A stretch of 64,000 nucleotides of DNA from Saccharomyces uvarum (lineage: Eukaryota > Ascomycota > Saccharomycetes > Saccharomycetales > Saccharomycetaceae), in assembly GCA_947243795.1 (NCBI GenBank), contig OX365929.1, positions 806,001 through 870,000 of the forward strand, given 5' to 3'. Positions 55,367 through 64,000 of this stretch are shown here, piece after piece (position 1 is the first letter of the stretch; the number at the start of each line of letters is the position of its first letter). The notes under the pieces are model-generated. The model was not told where the DNA came from and searched no databases. It saw nothing but the letters and a program-made list of their open reading frames with translations. The translations under genes were made by a program, and so were the position numbers.

Positions 55367-55789
55367 TCATGTACTTTTCTTTGAATTTGCAATTCCATCT
55401 ACAAAATCTTCAATCAAAGAATCGACGTTCCGCAGGAGTGTTTCTTTCTTCTTGATGGCTTCAATCTTTTCATCTTCTACCTCAACTAATTTTTTCTGTA
55501 GCATGTCAATCTTTTTCAATTGCTCTTCAGCTGAAACGTCTACACCAGGTAACGAATCGATAAGTTTATTTATTTGCCTTGTCTTCAGGATTATATCTGT
55601 GGATAGCTCATCTATGGTATTGCTGAACTCTTCAGGAGGTGCTACTGTGGCATGCTTATCTGACATTTGAGGTTCATTCGCAGCCAACGGTTCAAAACTA
55701 TGATTTTTATCTATGTAATTTAAAGTAGCACAAAATTGCTCCGTCATTTGATCTAGACATATCTGTAGTTGTGTTAGTCTATCTGTCAT
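55367..55789 (-). CDS. SRB7: Mediator subunit Srb7/Med21
   Basis: A 140-residue Mediator middle-module subunit that pairs with Med7 to form the hinge and is essential for Pol II transcription. The conserved N-terminus [26 protein letters not shown] comes first, a Pro-containing loop ([19 protein letters not shown]) follows, then a C-terminal coiled coil from about residue 84 ([22 protein letters not shown]). Length equals the S. cerevisiae protein. Converges with PMT7, with only 114 bp between the stop codons. Confidence 0.97.
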   Translation of the reverse strand: MTDRLTQLQICLDQMTEQFCATLNYIDKNHSFEPLAANEPQMSDKHATVAPPEEFSNTIDELSTDIILKTRQINKLIDSLPGVDVSAEEQLKKIDMLQKKLVEVEDEKIEAIKKKETLLRNVDSLIEDFVDGIANSKKST

Positions 55790-56418
55790 TGCTAAGGGGC
55801 ATGTGGTGTTGGGTGGGATGATGCGAATTGTTTCTTAGCATTTTATTGCTTATGCTTTGCCATTCCAGTCAAGATTGTTTCTTAAGATTGGTTTTTTTAG
55901 TTTCTTGCGAACCCGAAACCTAGTAATTAATTACGTCCGAATAAAGACTAAAAGAAAGTGATTGTTTCCATATCCGAGCAGAGAGCTGTCTTAGTGAAAG
56001 TATATTTAGGCATATGTAAATACAATTATATATGTGTAAAACACATGAGATATCTAAAATGATATAAAGTGAAAATGAAAAACAAAAAGGTCTAACCATA
56101 GAAACTTGTGTCTAAAAGAGAAGAAAAAGGGGTTATAAACGAATGGATGGTATAACGCCAATATAAATGAGTGTCCTTATTTTGTTACTAAAACAACGAA
56201 AACAGTAGTAATTGTAATAGTAACAGTAGTCGTAGTAGTAGTGAGAAATCTAAAGTAAAAAAATAAAAAGCCGAGATAAAGAACGAATGGAAGAGGAACC
56301 GGGTGAAACGAATGAATAAGATAAACGGAAGCGGAAAACGAATGAATAATACTTTAGGTGATTCTCGTAAAATATGTGTAAAAATATGTGTCTTTTAGTT
56401 TTTATTTTTTGGGTCGTT
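55790..56418. other. SRB7 promoter and GIC2 3' region
   Basis: 629 bp between two leftward genes. The right part, the likely GIC2 3' UTR, has four AACGAATG copies (56138, 56282, 56307, 56337) and a GTA/GTC-type triplet run at about 56200-56242. The left part is the SRB7 promoter, with no clear site. Confidence 0.55.
56138..56347 (-). promoter_or_regulatory. four CATTCGTT motifs downstream of GIC2
   Basis: In GIC2 mRNA sense the octamer CATTCGTT occurs at 56138-56145, 56282-56289, 56307-56314 and 56337-56344. The last two belong to a 14-bp direct repeat (56306-56319 and 56336-56349). The octamer fits CNYUCNYU, reported for Ssd1. The repeat copies extend to ATTCATTCGTT, one base off the older Ssd1 motif AKUCAUUCCUU (both from memory). 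Whether the mRNA covers them is not known. Confidence 0.4.
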
Positions 56419-57582
56419 TTAAACTTGTAGAGGTTCTAGTTGATTATAAAAACAAAGAATATCATCAAAAGACTTTCTGAAGTTAGCTGGGGAGTCGATA
56501 TATGAGGACTTAGACTGGGGAGAGGGCGTTGCTATCGAGTTTCTTCTCATGGGGAGCGGGCTTTGTTGTGGGGAAGCAAAAGCTCTCACAGTGCCTTTAT
56601 TTAAATTTGGCGTCTCTAAAAGAAGGCTACGGTAACCGCTTGACCTTTGCGAGCGAGGCAGGAAATCCAAAATTGGTCTGTCTTCTAGTAATGTGGGGAA
56701 GCTGTAGTTTTTCAAAAAATCCAAGGAGGATTCACTGGAGTCTGTGGAATTAGTATGTTTATGTCCCAGACTATGTGACTTGATCTTGAATTGCTTTGGT
56801 GATGCATTTGGAGAATCTTCAAAGAGGGATGTGGCCATGGTGGAAGTGGACACGACCCTGCCGTTGAGCGAATGGTTGTTGCCTTGTGTGTTTTTAGAGT
56901 AATTGGACGAAGTGACTGAGATGGAGCGAGCGACGGAGAACCGTGATGATGTCTTTTTGTCGTGTGACCTCGAATTGAGTTTGCTCTCACGGTTAGCAGG
57001 GATCCTTTCTGTGACAAAGGCTTTACTTAATAAGCTTGAACGGTGATTGCTTGGAGAGAAGGCGGCATCTTGCTCGACCGCGATGGGCAGTGGCTGTTGC
57101 TGTTGCTGTTGCTGTTGGGCGGGTTCCTCTTGGAACCCGTCTTTGGTGTCAGCATGCGAAATGTGTTGGAAACCAAACGGAGTGGAGATACCCTTGGCTT
57201 TTATGTCCAACTGAGGACCTAGAAGCTTCTTCTTTAAGGAGTTGAGCTTGAAGAAGACCTTGTTGTGCTTTGACTTGGTGGCACTGGAAGTGGCAGGATT
57301 CCTGGACATTGCGGAGTTGGAATTACTTCCCCTATGGTAACTCGATGGGTGCGTCTTTGGCAGAAGCGGAGGCAACTCGATGTTCTTCTTGTTGCTGAGC
57401 AAAGGCTTGTCGCTGTTGATGTAAGTGATACCTAGACTTTCTTCATCGTCAGAGCCCATGAATTGCTGGGCTTGCAGACCGTATAGCTTCTCCGCTTCTT
57501 CGTCTTCATCCAACCAAATGGACCGCATCTGAGGAAGGTTCATGTTACTGTGCTCGGCGTTCATCGTAATGGCACTGGTCAT
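56419..57582 (-). CDS. GIC2: Cdc42 effector Gic2
   Basis: A 387-residue Cdc42 effector for bud emergence and polarised growth. The CRIB motif ISTPFGFQHISH spans residues 132-143, just after a basic stretch (NKVFFKLNSLKKKLL, 107-121) that in Gic proteins binds phosphoinositides. A tract of eight Gln follows at about 156-163, then a Ser-rich region. The conserved C-terminal parts are SSLDFLKNYSFPTLLEDRPILDF and FRKSFDDILCFYNQLEPL. Slightly longer than the S. cerevisiae protein as recalled (383). G1 expression is suggested by SCB and MCB sites upstream. Confidence 0.95.
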   Translation of the reverse strand: MTSAITMNAEHSNMNLPQMRSIWLDEDEEAEKLYGLQAQQFMGSDDEESLGITYINSDKPLLSNKKNIELPPLLPKTHPSSYHRGSNSNSAMSRNPATSSATKSKHNKVFFKLNSLKKKLLGPQLDIKAKGISTPFGFQHISHADTKDGFQEEPAQQQQQQQQPLPIAVEQDAAFSPSNHRSSLLSKAFVTERIPANRESKLNSRSHDKKTSSRFSVARSISVTSSNYSKNTQGNNHSLNGRVVSTSTMATSLFEDSPNASPKQFKIKSHSLGHKHTNSTDSSESSLDFLKNYSFPTLLEDRPILDFLPRSQRSSGYRSLLLETPNLNKGTVRAFASPQQSPLPMRRNSIATPSPQSKSSYIDSPANFRKSFDDILCFYNQLEPLQV

Positions 57583-57705
57583 TTCTAAATGCGTGCAGTT
57601 CGTGGTGGTGTGATCGTTTAGTTAATAGCGTATGTTTCACCGAGAGCATTGAGTTCCAGAACCAAAAGGAAAGTCTGGCAAGAAGTACCAATAATATATA
57701 CCAGA

Positions 57706-57712
57706 CACGAAA
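57706..57712 (+). promoter_or_regulatory. SCB element CACGAAA (GIC2)
   Basis: CACGAAA is the core of the Swi4/Swi6 cell-cycle box, 124 bp before the GIC2 ATG. GIC2 is known as a G1-expressed gene. Confidence 0.55.
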
Positions 57713-57825
57713 CAATGGATCAACGATCTTGGTTTTACTTTAGTTTTGCATTTCCAGTTTCTTTTTGCATGCGAGTGATCCACTCATTTTGCCAGACACG
57801 AATTGATCTCGTTTCATAATAGTTT

Positions 57826-57832
57826 CACGAAA
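57826..57832 (+). promoter_or_regulatory. second SCB element CACGAAA (GIC2)
   Basis: A second CACGAAA, 244 bp before the GIC2 ATG. A near match, CACGAAT, lies between the two. Confidence 0.55.
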
Positions 57833-57971
57833 CATGGCGATAACGGCAGCGTTTCCTCGAGGAACAGGCAACCTCAGATCTCGAAATGGTGGTTCTGCGC
57901 CTGTTTCTGAGGATACAGAACCTCGAGCCACGGCGCAGGCACGTTGCTGCTCGAATCCTCAGGGGCCCAGA

Positions 57972-57977
57972 ACGCGT
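57972..57977. promoter_or_regulatory. MCB element ACGCGT (GIC2)
   Basis: The palindromic ACGCGT bound by MBF (Mbp1/Swi6), 390 bp before the GIC2 ATG, with a related ACGCGA at 58091-58096. Confidence 0.5.
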
Positions 57978-58459
57978 CTTTACCAGGTGCCGCATTCTTT
58001 TGTCCGGCCGCGCTGGCTTAAAGCGGCAAATTCGCCCACACTTAAACAGGAAATTTCTTTTTCTGGTATACTAATGGGGCCCGGAGTCGCACGCGAACGC
58101 CAAAAAAAAGTGCTGGGCTTTTCGAGCCTGACGTAGTTAATTACATTTCTTTTTCCGGTATAGGATAATGCAAATAAGCGCCCACCTGTGTGTCTTCCAG
58201 CCATTTTTGTTGTTTTGGGGAGATGGGATAAGCGTAGTCGTGTGTAGTTGTGTCTTCTGTACGAGTGAGGCGTCCTTCCGCACAGAAGGGGAAAATAATA
58301 CAGAATAGTTGATTAACGTGTATATAAATAATCATATGTACTAATTATGTAAATGCCGTACAAACACGTGAGAGAGAGCTCGTTACCGTCTATTTTTTAT
58401 TTGTTTTTCGTCCTGTTCTTTCCTTTTTCTTTTTTTCAGATTTTTTCTTGGTGTGGCGG

Positions 58460-61400
58460 CTAGCGGACATCCGGCGGTATGATTCGGGAATATTTCACTT
58501 GGTTGTTCTCGGAACCGTCGTCAAGGAAATCGAAAATTAGCATGTTGTCGATGGTCTCGTTCAAGTTTTCTTCGTTGATTCCCTCCTGGCCCAAGGTGGG
58601 CAGTGCCTCGCTGTGAGGGAACATCCATTCTCTCCATTGTGTATCCACGTTGTCGCAGAGATCATAAAGAATCATCTTCAACAGCGTGATATGGTTGTAG
58701 AACCACGAAACGGAGCGATTGATGAATATCCTGTAGTTTTCCATCTCCTTGACCGCATGCAAGATGGTGTAGTTATGGAACTTCCTTTTGTCTCTTGATT
58801 GGTCTCTCCAGAACTCGAAAAGGGCAAACAATGCCTTTCTTCTTTGCCAAGTCCTCTTGGATTCTCTAAGCTTCAGACCTAATCCGACTAGTTTATTTTC
58901 CCATCTGAATTCCATCAAAAAGTATTCCAAACTGTTAACGTATTTCTCCGTTAGGGTAGTTTTACTCAATATTTCAAAGGCAAGCTCAGTCTCCTCTTGA
59001 ATATCAGGCTTGAAAAAATGCGCGTTCATTTTTTCATGCTTCGATTTTGTGGCGTAATCTTCTTCATTGATGCTTGAATTGATCAGTTCCTCTTCTTTGG
59101 CCTTGAACTTGAATTCTAGGTAGGCCCCCGTGGTGATGGGCACGTCAGGAATGTCTCTTCGATAGAAGAACCCTTCGCGACAAATCAATTCGATGGGAGT
59201 AGCCGTCAATAGTGTGTTGCGTGACTCTGTGCCCAAGCCCAGGTTCCCATTGCCGTTGGCACTCTCGATATCATTATGGATCGATGGAGTCTCCTCGGGC
59301 AAATCTGTTGAAACGTCTCCTGAGGCATTCTCAACGGCGGCTAATGGTTCATTATGACTAGCTCCTCTCTCTCCTTCTTCTTCTTCTTCTTCTTCTTCTT
59401 CTTCTTCTTCTTCTTCGCCTTTTGTTTCATCTGATAATCGTCTTTTCTTCGTTCTGCTCTGATCTTCCGCTTGTTCATCTTGTTCATCTTTGTCCGAGTT
59501 TCCTCTTCTCACTACATCTAACGAAGACGATTCTTCTAAAGGAACAAAAGTAGTAGTTTCTTCATCTCTTGAACGCTTTCTTTCACATTCCAACGCATCA
59601 TTGTTCGCTACTGCTTCTTCACCGGAATTTAGCATCGACTGTATCCCCACTTTGTGAATAGCTCCTGTGGCGGACATGGTCAGACCCATCTTGTGCGTCT
59701 CGTTATTTATGTTCGTACCCTCGTTGTCGATGTCAGCTAGCTTTTCTTGTTCCGATGATTCGCTTTCTTCGCGTTGAAGATCGGATATGGTAGTGGGAGA
59801 AGTGGGCCTTACCTTTGGTGACACCGAGCTACCTACGGTAGTTGGCTTTTCTATATTCTTTATCTTTGAACGCGTGGATATGTCATTTAAATTCAAGTTC
59901 AACTGGTTGTCGTGTATTATTGAAGTCATTCTTTTCCTCCTTTCTTCTTCCTTCATTGCCTTTAATAGGTTCTTGTTAGATTCCATAAACGACTTGGCCT
60001 TATCGCGATCATTATATTTCATATTAACAAGCATTTTCTCTCTTGAATCGCGCCTTTTATCCAGTTCCCTTTGTTGTCTATTCATTTCAGAGGTCACTGC
60101 AGCTGCTGCGGCTGCTGTCGCTGCTGCAGGAGAGGAAACGGGTGGCAGTTTGACTGTAATGTTACCGCTAGCATCGTAACTTAATGAAAATTGCTCATTG
60201 ACCATCAATCGACGAATGTCACTGTTGATGTCTGAGTTCGCAGAAAACTTGATGATATTGTCATTGTTGTTGTTACTATTATTTTTACTATTGCTACCGC
60301 TGTCACCGGCTTTGATGGTTATTGTTTTTTCTTTCTGGATTTTATTGGTTTCGCCATCAATCATTTCTTCAATACTATTATAAACTGTCTCAGTGGAATT
60401 CGAATATTTAGCGTTGGTGTCGTCATTGGTCAAAATGGGAGAGATTGCCTCTAAACTTTTGGAATCCGCTTCAATTGTGGCTGGTCTTGGAACACGAATT
60501 GATACCGGCTGTGATGTAGGGTTCGATGGAGATGATGGTATCTGATGGAATTTGGAAGAAGGAAGCAACGAGTTAAGTGGGATCTCATTTTTAATTCGAG
60601 CTGACAAGTCAGATTTGTCTATAGTATCAGTAGAGTTAGAGATCATTGTTTCCACAGTTCTCTTCTTTGGTGGTCTACCTCTTTTTCTTTTGATTTGAAT
60701 TAAATTGTTTGGTGTAACAGGGGTCGGTGTCATTGAACTAGAATTTGCAGTGGAAGTTTGTTCTTTCGCAGTTTCAGAGTTTGCTCTTTGTGGGATGGAA
60801 GGTAGAGTGATATCAGCATCATCCCTTGATGACGATGGAGCAGACAATAGCAGTGAATCCTGTTTCGTCGATGGTTCAACGAAATATCTTTTAGATTTAG
60901 AAGTTTGTGCTACACTCGTCGGTAAAGAAACATTTACTGGTGAGAAGGGAGTAATATTATTAGATAAGCTTTTGGAATTAGCTGAGGCCGCACTTGACAT
61001 TAACTTGTTCATTGTGGAAGTTGAGGTATCTTTTCTTGGTCTGCCGGGACCCCTACGGGAAGAAGAGGAATTATGCTGTGAGTTTGTGTTGTGGGATGAT
61101 TGTTCTATCGAAACGTTTGAAGAGTTCGCTTTTGAAGTGTTTTGTAGTAGTGTTGACATCTTATTCAATCGTTCGTTCATATTATTGACTAATATATCTG
61201 TATTGACTTGGTTTTTCATGACATCATCTAATTTGCTTTCTAATACCGATTGATTATGTGATAAGACCTTCAAGGAGCTGAATAAATCCTGCACGGAATC
61301 GGTCAGGGAAGTGTCCTTGGAAAGCAAAGCTGACTTCAAATCATTGCACTGTTTAGAGACCTCTTCCACACCTTTTTTCAACGTACTAATCGATGGGTGA

Positions 61401-61666
61401 GGGAGGTCCTTGTAGTTTATCGTATGGGAATGATTTAAAACCAAGTCAGAGGTATCATGTCGCTTCATATCAGGATCGTCACTAATTGGAATTTCAGTGA
61501 TGGATGGTAAAATTTTATCATTTGTTTTTGTGCTTGCTTCATGGGCATTGTTGGTTTGGTTTTGGACATTGGTAGGTGGCAACACATCCTCTTCATCTCT
61601 TGGTGCAGACGGAAGTCTTTGTAGACTGGTATTATTATCTGAAGGGGCTACGGTGCTCTCAGACAT
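58460..61666 (-). CDS. SUM1: meiotic gene repressor Sum1
   Basis: A 1068-residue DNA-binding repressor matching Sum1, which with Hst1 and Rfm1 keeps middle sporulation genes silent in mitosis by binding middle sporulation elements, competing with Ndt80. Two AT-hook cores are visible, GPGRPRKDTS near residue 207 and KRGRPPKKRT near 330. Ser/Asn-rich disordered regions, an Ala tract (PAAATAAAAAAVTSE, about 517-530) and a 15-Glu run (about 750-765, encoded by a pure triplet repeat) follow. The ordered C-terminal ~230 residues (LICREGFFYRRDIPDVPITTGAYLEF...) are the conserved functional core. The gene is intact. Confidence 0.96.
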   Translation of the reverse strand: MSESTVAPSDNNTSLQRLPSAPRDEEDVLPPTNVQNQTNNAHEASTKTNDKILPSITEIPISDDPDMKRHDTSDLVLNHSHTINYKDLPHPSISTLKKGVEEVSKQCNDLKSALLSKDTSLTDSVQDLFSSLKVLSHNQSVLESKLDDVMKNQVNTDILVNNMNERLNKMSTLLQNTSKANSSNVSIEQSSHNTNSQHNSSSSRRGPGRPRKDTSTSTMNKLMSSAASANSKSLSNNITPFSPVNVSLPTSVAQTSKSKRYFVEPSTKQDSLLLSAPSSSRDDADITLPSIPQRANSETAKEQTSTANSSSMTPTPVTPNNLIQIKRKRGRPPKKRTVETMISNSTDTIDKSDLSARIKNEIPLNSLLPSSKFHQIPSSPSNPTSQPVSIRVPRPATIEADSKSLEAISPILTNDDTNAKYSNSTETVYNSIEEMIDGETNKIQKEKTITIKAGDSGSNSKNNSNNNNDNIIKFSANSDINSDIRRLMVNEQFSLSYDASGNITVKLPPVSSPAAATAAAAAAVTSEMNRQQRELDKRRDSREKMLVNMKYNDRDKAKSFMESNKNLLKAMKEEERRKRMTSIIHDNQLNLNLNDISTRSKIKNIEKPTTVGSSVSPKVRPTSPTTISDLQREESESSEQEKLADIDNEGTNINNETHKMGLTMSATGAIHKVGIQSMLNSGEEAVANNDALECERKRSRDEETTTFVPLEESSSLDVVRRGNSDKDEQDEQAEDQSRTKKRRLSDETKGEEEEEEEEEEEEEEGERGASHNEPLAAVENASGDVSTDLPEETPSIHNDIESANGNGNLGLGTESRNTLLTATPIELICREGFFYRRDIPDVPITTGAYLEFKFKAKEEELINSSINEEDYATKSKHEKMNAHFFKPDIQEETELAFEILSKTTLTEKYVNSLEYFLMEFRWENKLVGLGLKLRESKRTWQRRKALFALFEFWRDQSRDKRKFHNYTILHAVKEMENYRIFINRSVSWFYNHITLLKMILYDLCDNVDTQWREWMFPHSEALPTLGQEGINEENLNETIDNMLIFDFLDDGSENNQVKYSRIIPPDVR
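59375..59416 (+). repeat. (TTC)14 microsatellite in SUM1
   Basis: Fourteen uninterrupted TTC units on the plus strand encode a Glu run (all GAA) in Sum1. A pure triplet repeat of this length should vary between strains. Confidence 0.95.
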
Positions 61667-62412
61667 CTTCCGTAAAGAATAGATATTGTTAGATACGACC
61701 GGGATTTTTTTTTGTCGAATTCAATAGTATCACTATTTGCTATTTTCTGTGAAACGTAGCTACTTCGAACTGGCCGTGTATACTTTGTTTGCTGACACTT
61801 TTAGTAAAATTTGCTTGTGTATAATACTTTTGGGAGTTTAATGGAAATACAAATAACTTTGATGGATAAGTGAAGAAAAAAAAATAGAGCGACTAGTAAT
61901 GATACAATCTGGATAGCTCAAAAACTGAAATAAAGCAAAGTGTGGCTGTCTATACCAGATACATTTTTTCAACTTGCGAATCCAGACTGAAATAATCTGC
62001 CATAAATTGTTGTCCTTTCCCTTTTCCATCCATGAGAAAAAAAAGAAAATTTGACGTCGCCGTCGCGTCGCAGTCTAAAATTGCAGTAATTTGTCCTGTT
62101 GGACGACGCAAATTGCTGCAGACTGTGACTTGCATGCCACTTACGAGCACATATGCTTGAAAACGTTTGAACAAGCTGCGCAATAGTACGGGGGATAGAA
62201 ACTAGTTCAAATCTGTGTAGGCACCTGCTTTTAAGCCTAGAGGTATGGCCCTACGGGCCGACCCGAAAAATCGCACTCCGTGAGACATGACAAAGCCGCT
62301 CGTTTTGACATCTTTTTGAAAAATTATTGATATTTAGCATTTTAAGATTTGCTGGCAATCGGCCTTAGAAGCATTTGGTATAGGGCAGTGGGGAATAAAG
62401 ATCGAACCGCAA
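61667..62412. other. divergent SUM1/TFB1 promoter region
   Basis: 746 bp serving SUM1 (left) and TFB1 (right). A GC-rich segment at 62052-62072 contains TGACGTC (62052-62058, CRE-like, Sko1 or Aca1 type) followed by GCCGTCGCGTCGC. Two smaller minus-strand frames in the region have no coding character. Confidence 0.5.
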
Positions 62413-64000
62413 TGTCTCATTCCGGTGCTGCCATTTTCAAAAAGGTTTCGGGGATAATTGCTATAAATGAAGATGTGTCTCCTGCAGAATTGACGTGGAG
62501 ATCCACAGACGGTGACAAGATCCATACGGTTCCATTGTCCACCATCGACAAACTGCAAGCTACCCCAACGTCAAGTGAAAAGATGATGTTGAGGCTGATT
62601 GGGAAAGTGGATGAATCAAAAAAGCAGAAAGATAACGAAGGGAACGAAGTCTTGCCGAAACCACAATCTCATATGTTTTCGTTCAACAATAGAACGGTCA
62701 TGGATAATATTAAGATGACTTTACAGCAGATCATTTCCCGTTATAAGGATACGGACATATATGAAGAGAAGAGAAGAAGAGAGGGATCTGCACAAAACAC
62801 AGAAACACCGATGAGTCTCTCTCCCGCGGAGACTGACACTCCAACGTCACATCTGGATACGCCACATCTGAATAATGGAGCTCCGCTAATCAATACGGCC
62901 AAACTGGATGATTCCTTGTCTAAAGAGAAATTACTGATCAATCTAAAACTCCAGCAATCTTTGTTAAAGGGTAACAAACTATTGATGAAGGTTTTTCAAG
63001 AAACAGTCATCAATGCTGGTTTACCCCCACTGGAGTTTTGGTCTACTAGAATTCCGCTGTTAAGAGCCTTTGCTCTATCCACTTCACAAAAAGTAGGGCC
63101 CTATAACGTTTTGTCCACTATTAAACCAGTGGCCTCGTCGGAAAATAAAGTCAACGTTAACCTGTCAAGGGAGAAAATTTTGAATATTTTTGAAAACTAT
63201 CCCATTGTAAAGAAAGCTTACACTGACAATGTCCCCAAAAATTTCAAAGAACCAGAATTTTGGGCAAGATTTTTCTCTTCGAAATTGTTTAGAAAATTAA
63301 GAGGTGAAAAAATCATGCAAAATGACAGAGGTGATGTGATCATCGATAGGTACTTGACATTGGATCAAGAATTCGATAGGAAGGATGATGATATGCTACT
63401 GCATCCAGTGAAAAAATTTATAGATTTGGACGGTAATATACAAGACGATCCAGTAGCAAGAGGCAATAGACCGGATTTTACTATGCAACCAGGTGTAGAC
63501 ATCAATGGTAATAGTGACGGGACGGTGGACATCTTAAAGGGTATGAATAGGTTAAGCGAAAAAATGATTATGGCTTTGAAAAACGAATATTCCAGATCAA
63601 GTTTAGAGAACAAATCGAATAATGCGAACGATGACGAAGATGAAGATAGGGATGAAAGAAATGAACTAAAAATTGATGATTTGAACGAGAGTTACAAGAC
63701 CAATTATGCTATCATACACCTCAAAAGAAATGCTCACGAAAAGACAACTGACAAGGATGCAGACGACGTGGTAACCCCACAGAAAAAGGCAGATTTGAAT
63801 GTCTCTAACCAACAGATGTTGCAACAATTGTCATTGGTTATGGACAATTTGATCAATAAACTAGACTTGACGCAAGTAGTTCCCAATAACGAAGTAAGTA
63901 ACGGAATCAACAAAAGAGTCATAACCGCAATCAAGATCAACGCTAAGCAGGCAAAACACAATAATGTCGACTCGGCACTCGGCGCTTTTGTAGGCACCAC
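62413..64000 (+). CDS. TFB1: TFIIH subunit Tfb1 (partial, runs off window)
   Basis: The first 529 codons of Tfb1 (p62), a core subunit of transcription and repair factor TFIIH; the S. cerevisiae protein has 642 residues as I recall, so about 110 are missing past the edge. Start MSHSGAAIFKKVSGIIAINE. The PH domain for acidic activators and Rad4/Rad2 spans about residues 1-115. BSD-type helical domains follow at about 165-300 (EFWARFFSSKLFRKLRGEK), then an acidic loop (NDDEDEDRDERNELKIDDLNESYKTNY) and a Gln/Leu-rich helical region (SNQQMLQQLSLVMDNLINK). No stop occurs in frame to the window end. Confidence 0.95.

Larger units (their letters stand above)
57583..58459. other. GIC2 promoter and SUM1 3' region
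   Basis: 877 bp between two leftward genes. The segment 57830-58110 is much more GC-rich than its surroundings and contains a 100-codon plus-strand frame (57834-58136). SCB sites (57706, 57826) and an MCB site (57972) point to G1/S control of GIC2. An 11-bp direct repeat CCAGACACGAA occurs at 57701 and 57792. Confidence 0.55.

Noticed and set aside
60705-61253. 182-codon open frame antisense to SUM1
   Set aside because: Lies opposite the Ser/Thr/Asn-rich low-complexity part of Sum1, which produces stop-poor complementary frames.

Overview
The window is nuclear DNA of a Saccharomyces yeast. Thirty protein genes and one tRNA gene lie in the same order and orientation as the right arm of S. cerevisiae chromosome IV from YDR282C to YDR311W: MRX10, GCN2, DPP1, ZIP1, YDR286C, INM2, NSE3, RTT103, HRQ1, SRP101, SSD1, DPL1, HDA2, MHR1, SUR2, ATP5, BFR2, PRO1, CFT1, GPI11, RSC3, CPR5, HNT2, YDR306C, tV(CAC), PMT7, SRB7, GIC2, SUM1 and TFB1 (cut by the right edge). 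The genes are compact. There is a single intron (HNT2), with the yeast TACTAAC branch site. Proteins are close to, but clearly not identical with, the S. cerevisiae sequences as I remember them. Gcn2, Zip1 and the first 100 residues of Dpl1 differ a good deal, so a sister species such as S. mikatae, S. kudriavzevii, S. arboricola or the S. uvarum group is likelier than S. cerevisiae. I cannot choose between them without alignment.

Layout. 1-16.8 kb: a mitochondrial protein (MRX10), the amino-acid-starvation kinase GCN2, the lipid phosphatase DPP1, the meiotic synaptonemal protein ZIP1, a glutaredoxin-like protein, inositol monophosphatase INM2, the SMC5/6 subunit NSE3 and the termination factor RTT103. 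16.8-35 kb: the RecQ4-type helicase HRQ1, SRP receptor SRP101, the RNA-binding protein SSD1, sphingolipid genes DPL1 and SUR2, HDA2 and MHR1. 35-53 kb: ATP5, BFR2, PRO1, CFT1, GPI11, RSC3, CPR5, HNT2, an F-box gene and tRNA-Val. 53-64 kb: PMT7, Mediator subunit SRB7, the Cdc42 effector GIC2, the repressor SUM1 and TFIIH subunit TFB1. These are ordinary housekeeping genes and not one pathway. The visible functional links are DPL1 with SUR2 (long-chain base metabolism), ZIP1 with SUM1 (meiotic genes and their repressor), and possibly SSD1 with GIC2 (an Ssd1-like motif repeated downstream of GIC2).

I see no mobile element, LTR, CRISPR-like array, pseudogene or foreign island. The points most worth checking are a 124-codon open frame that fills the YDR286C-INM2 gap, short upstream frames overlapping the GCN2 and HRQ1 start codons, a near-perfect 38-bp palindrome between GPI11 and RSC3, four AACGAATG copies downstream of GIC2, and the missing acidic pair in PMT7.
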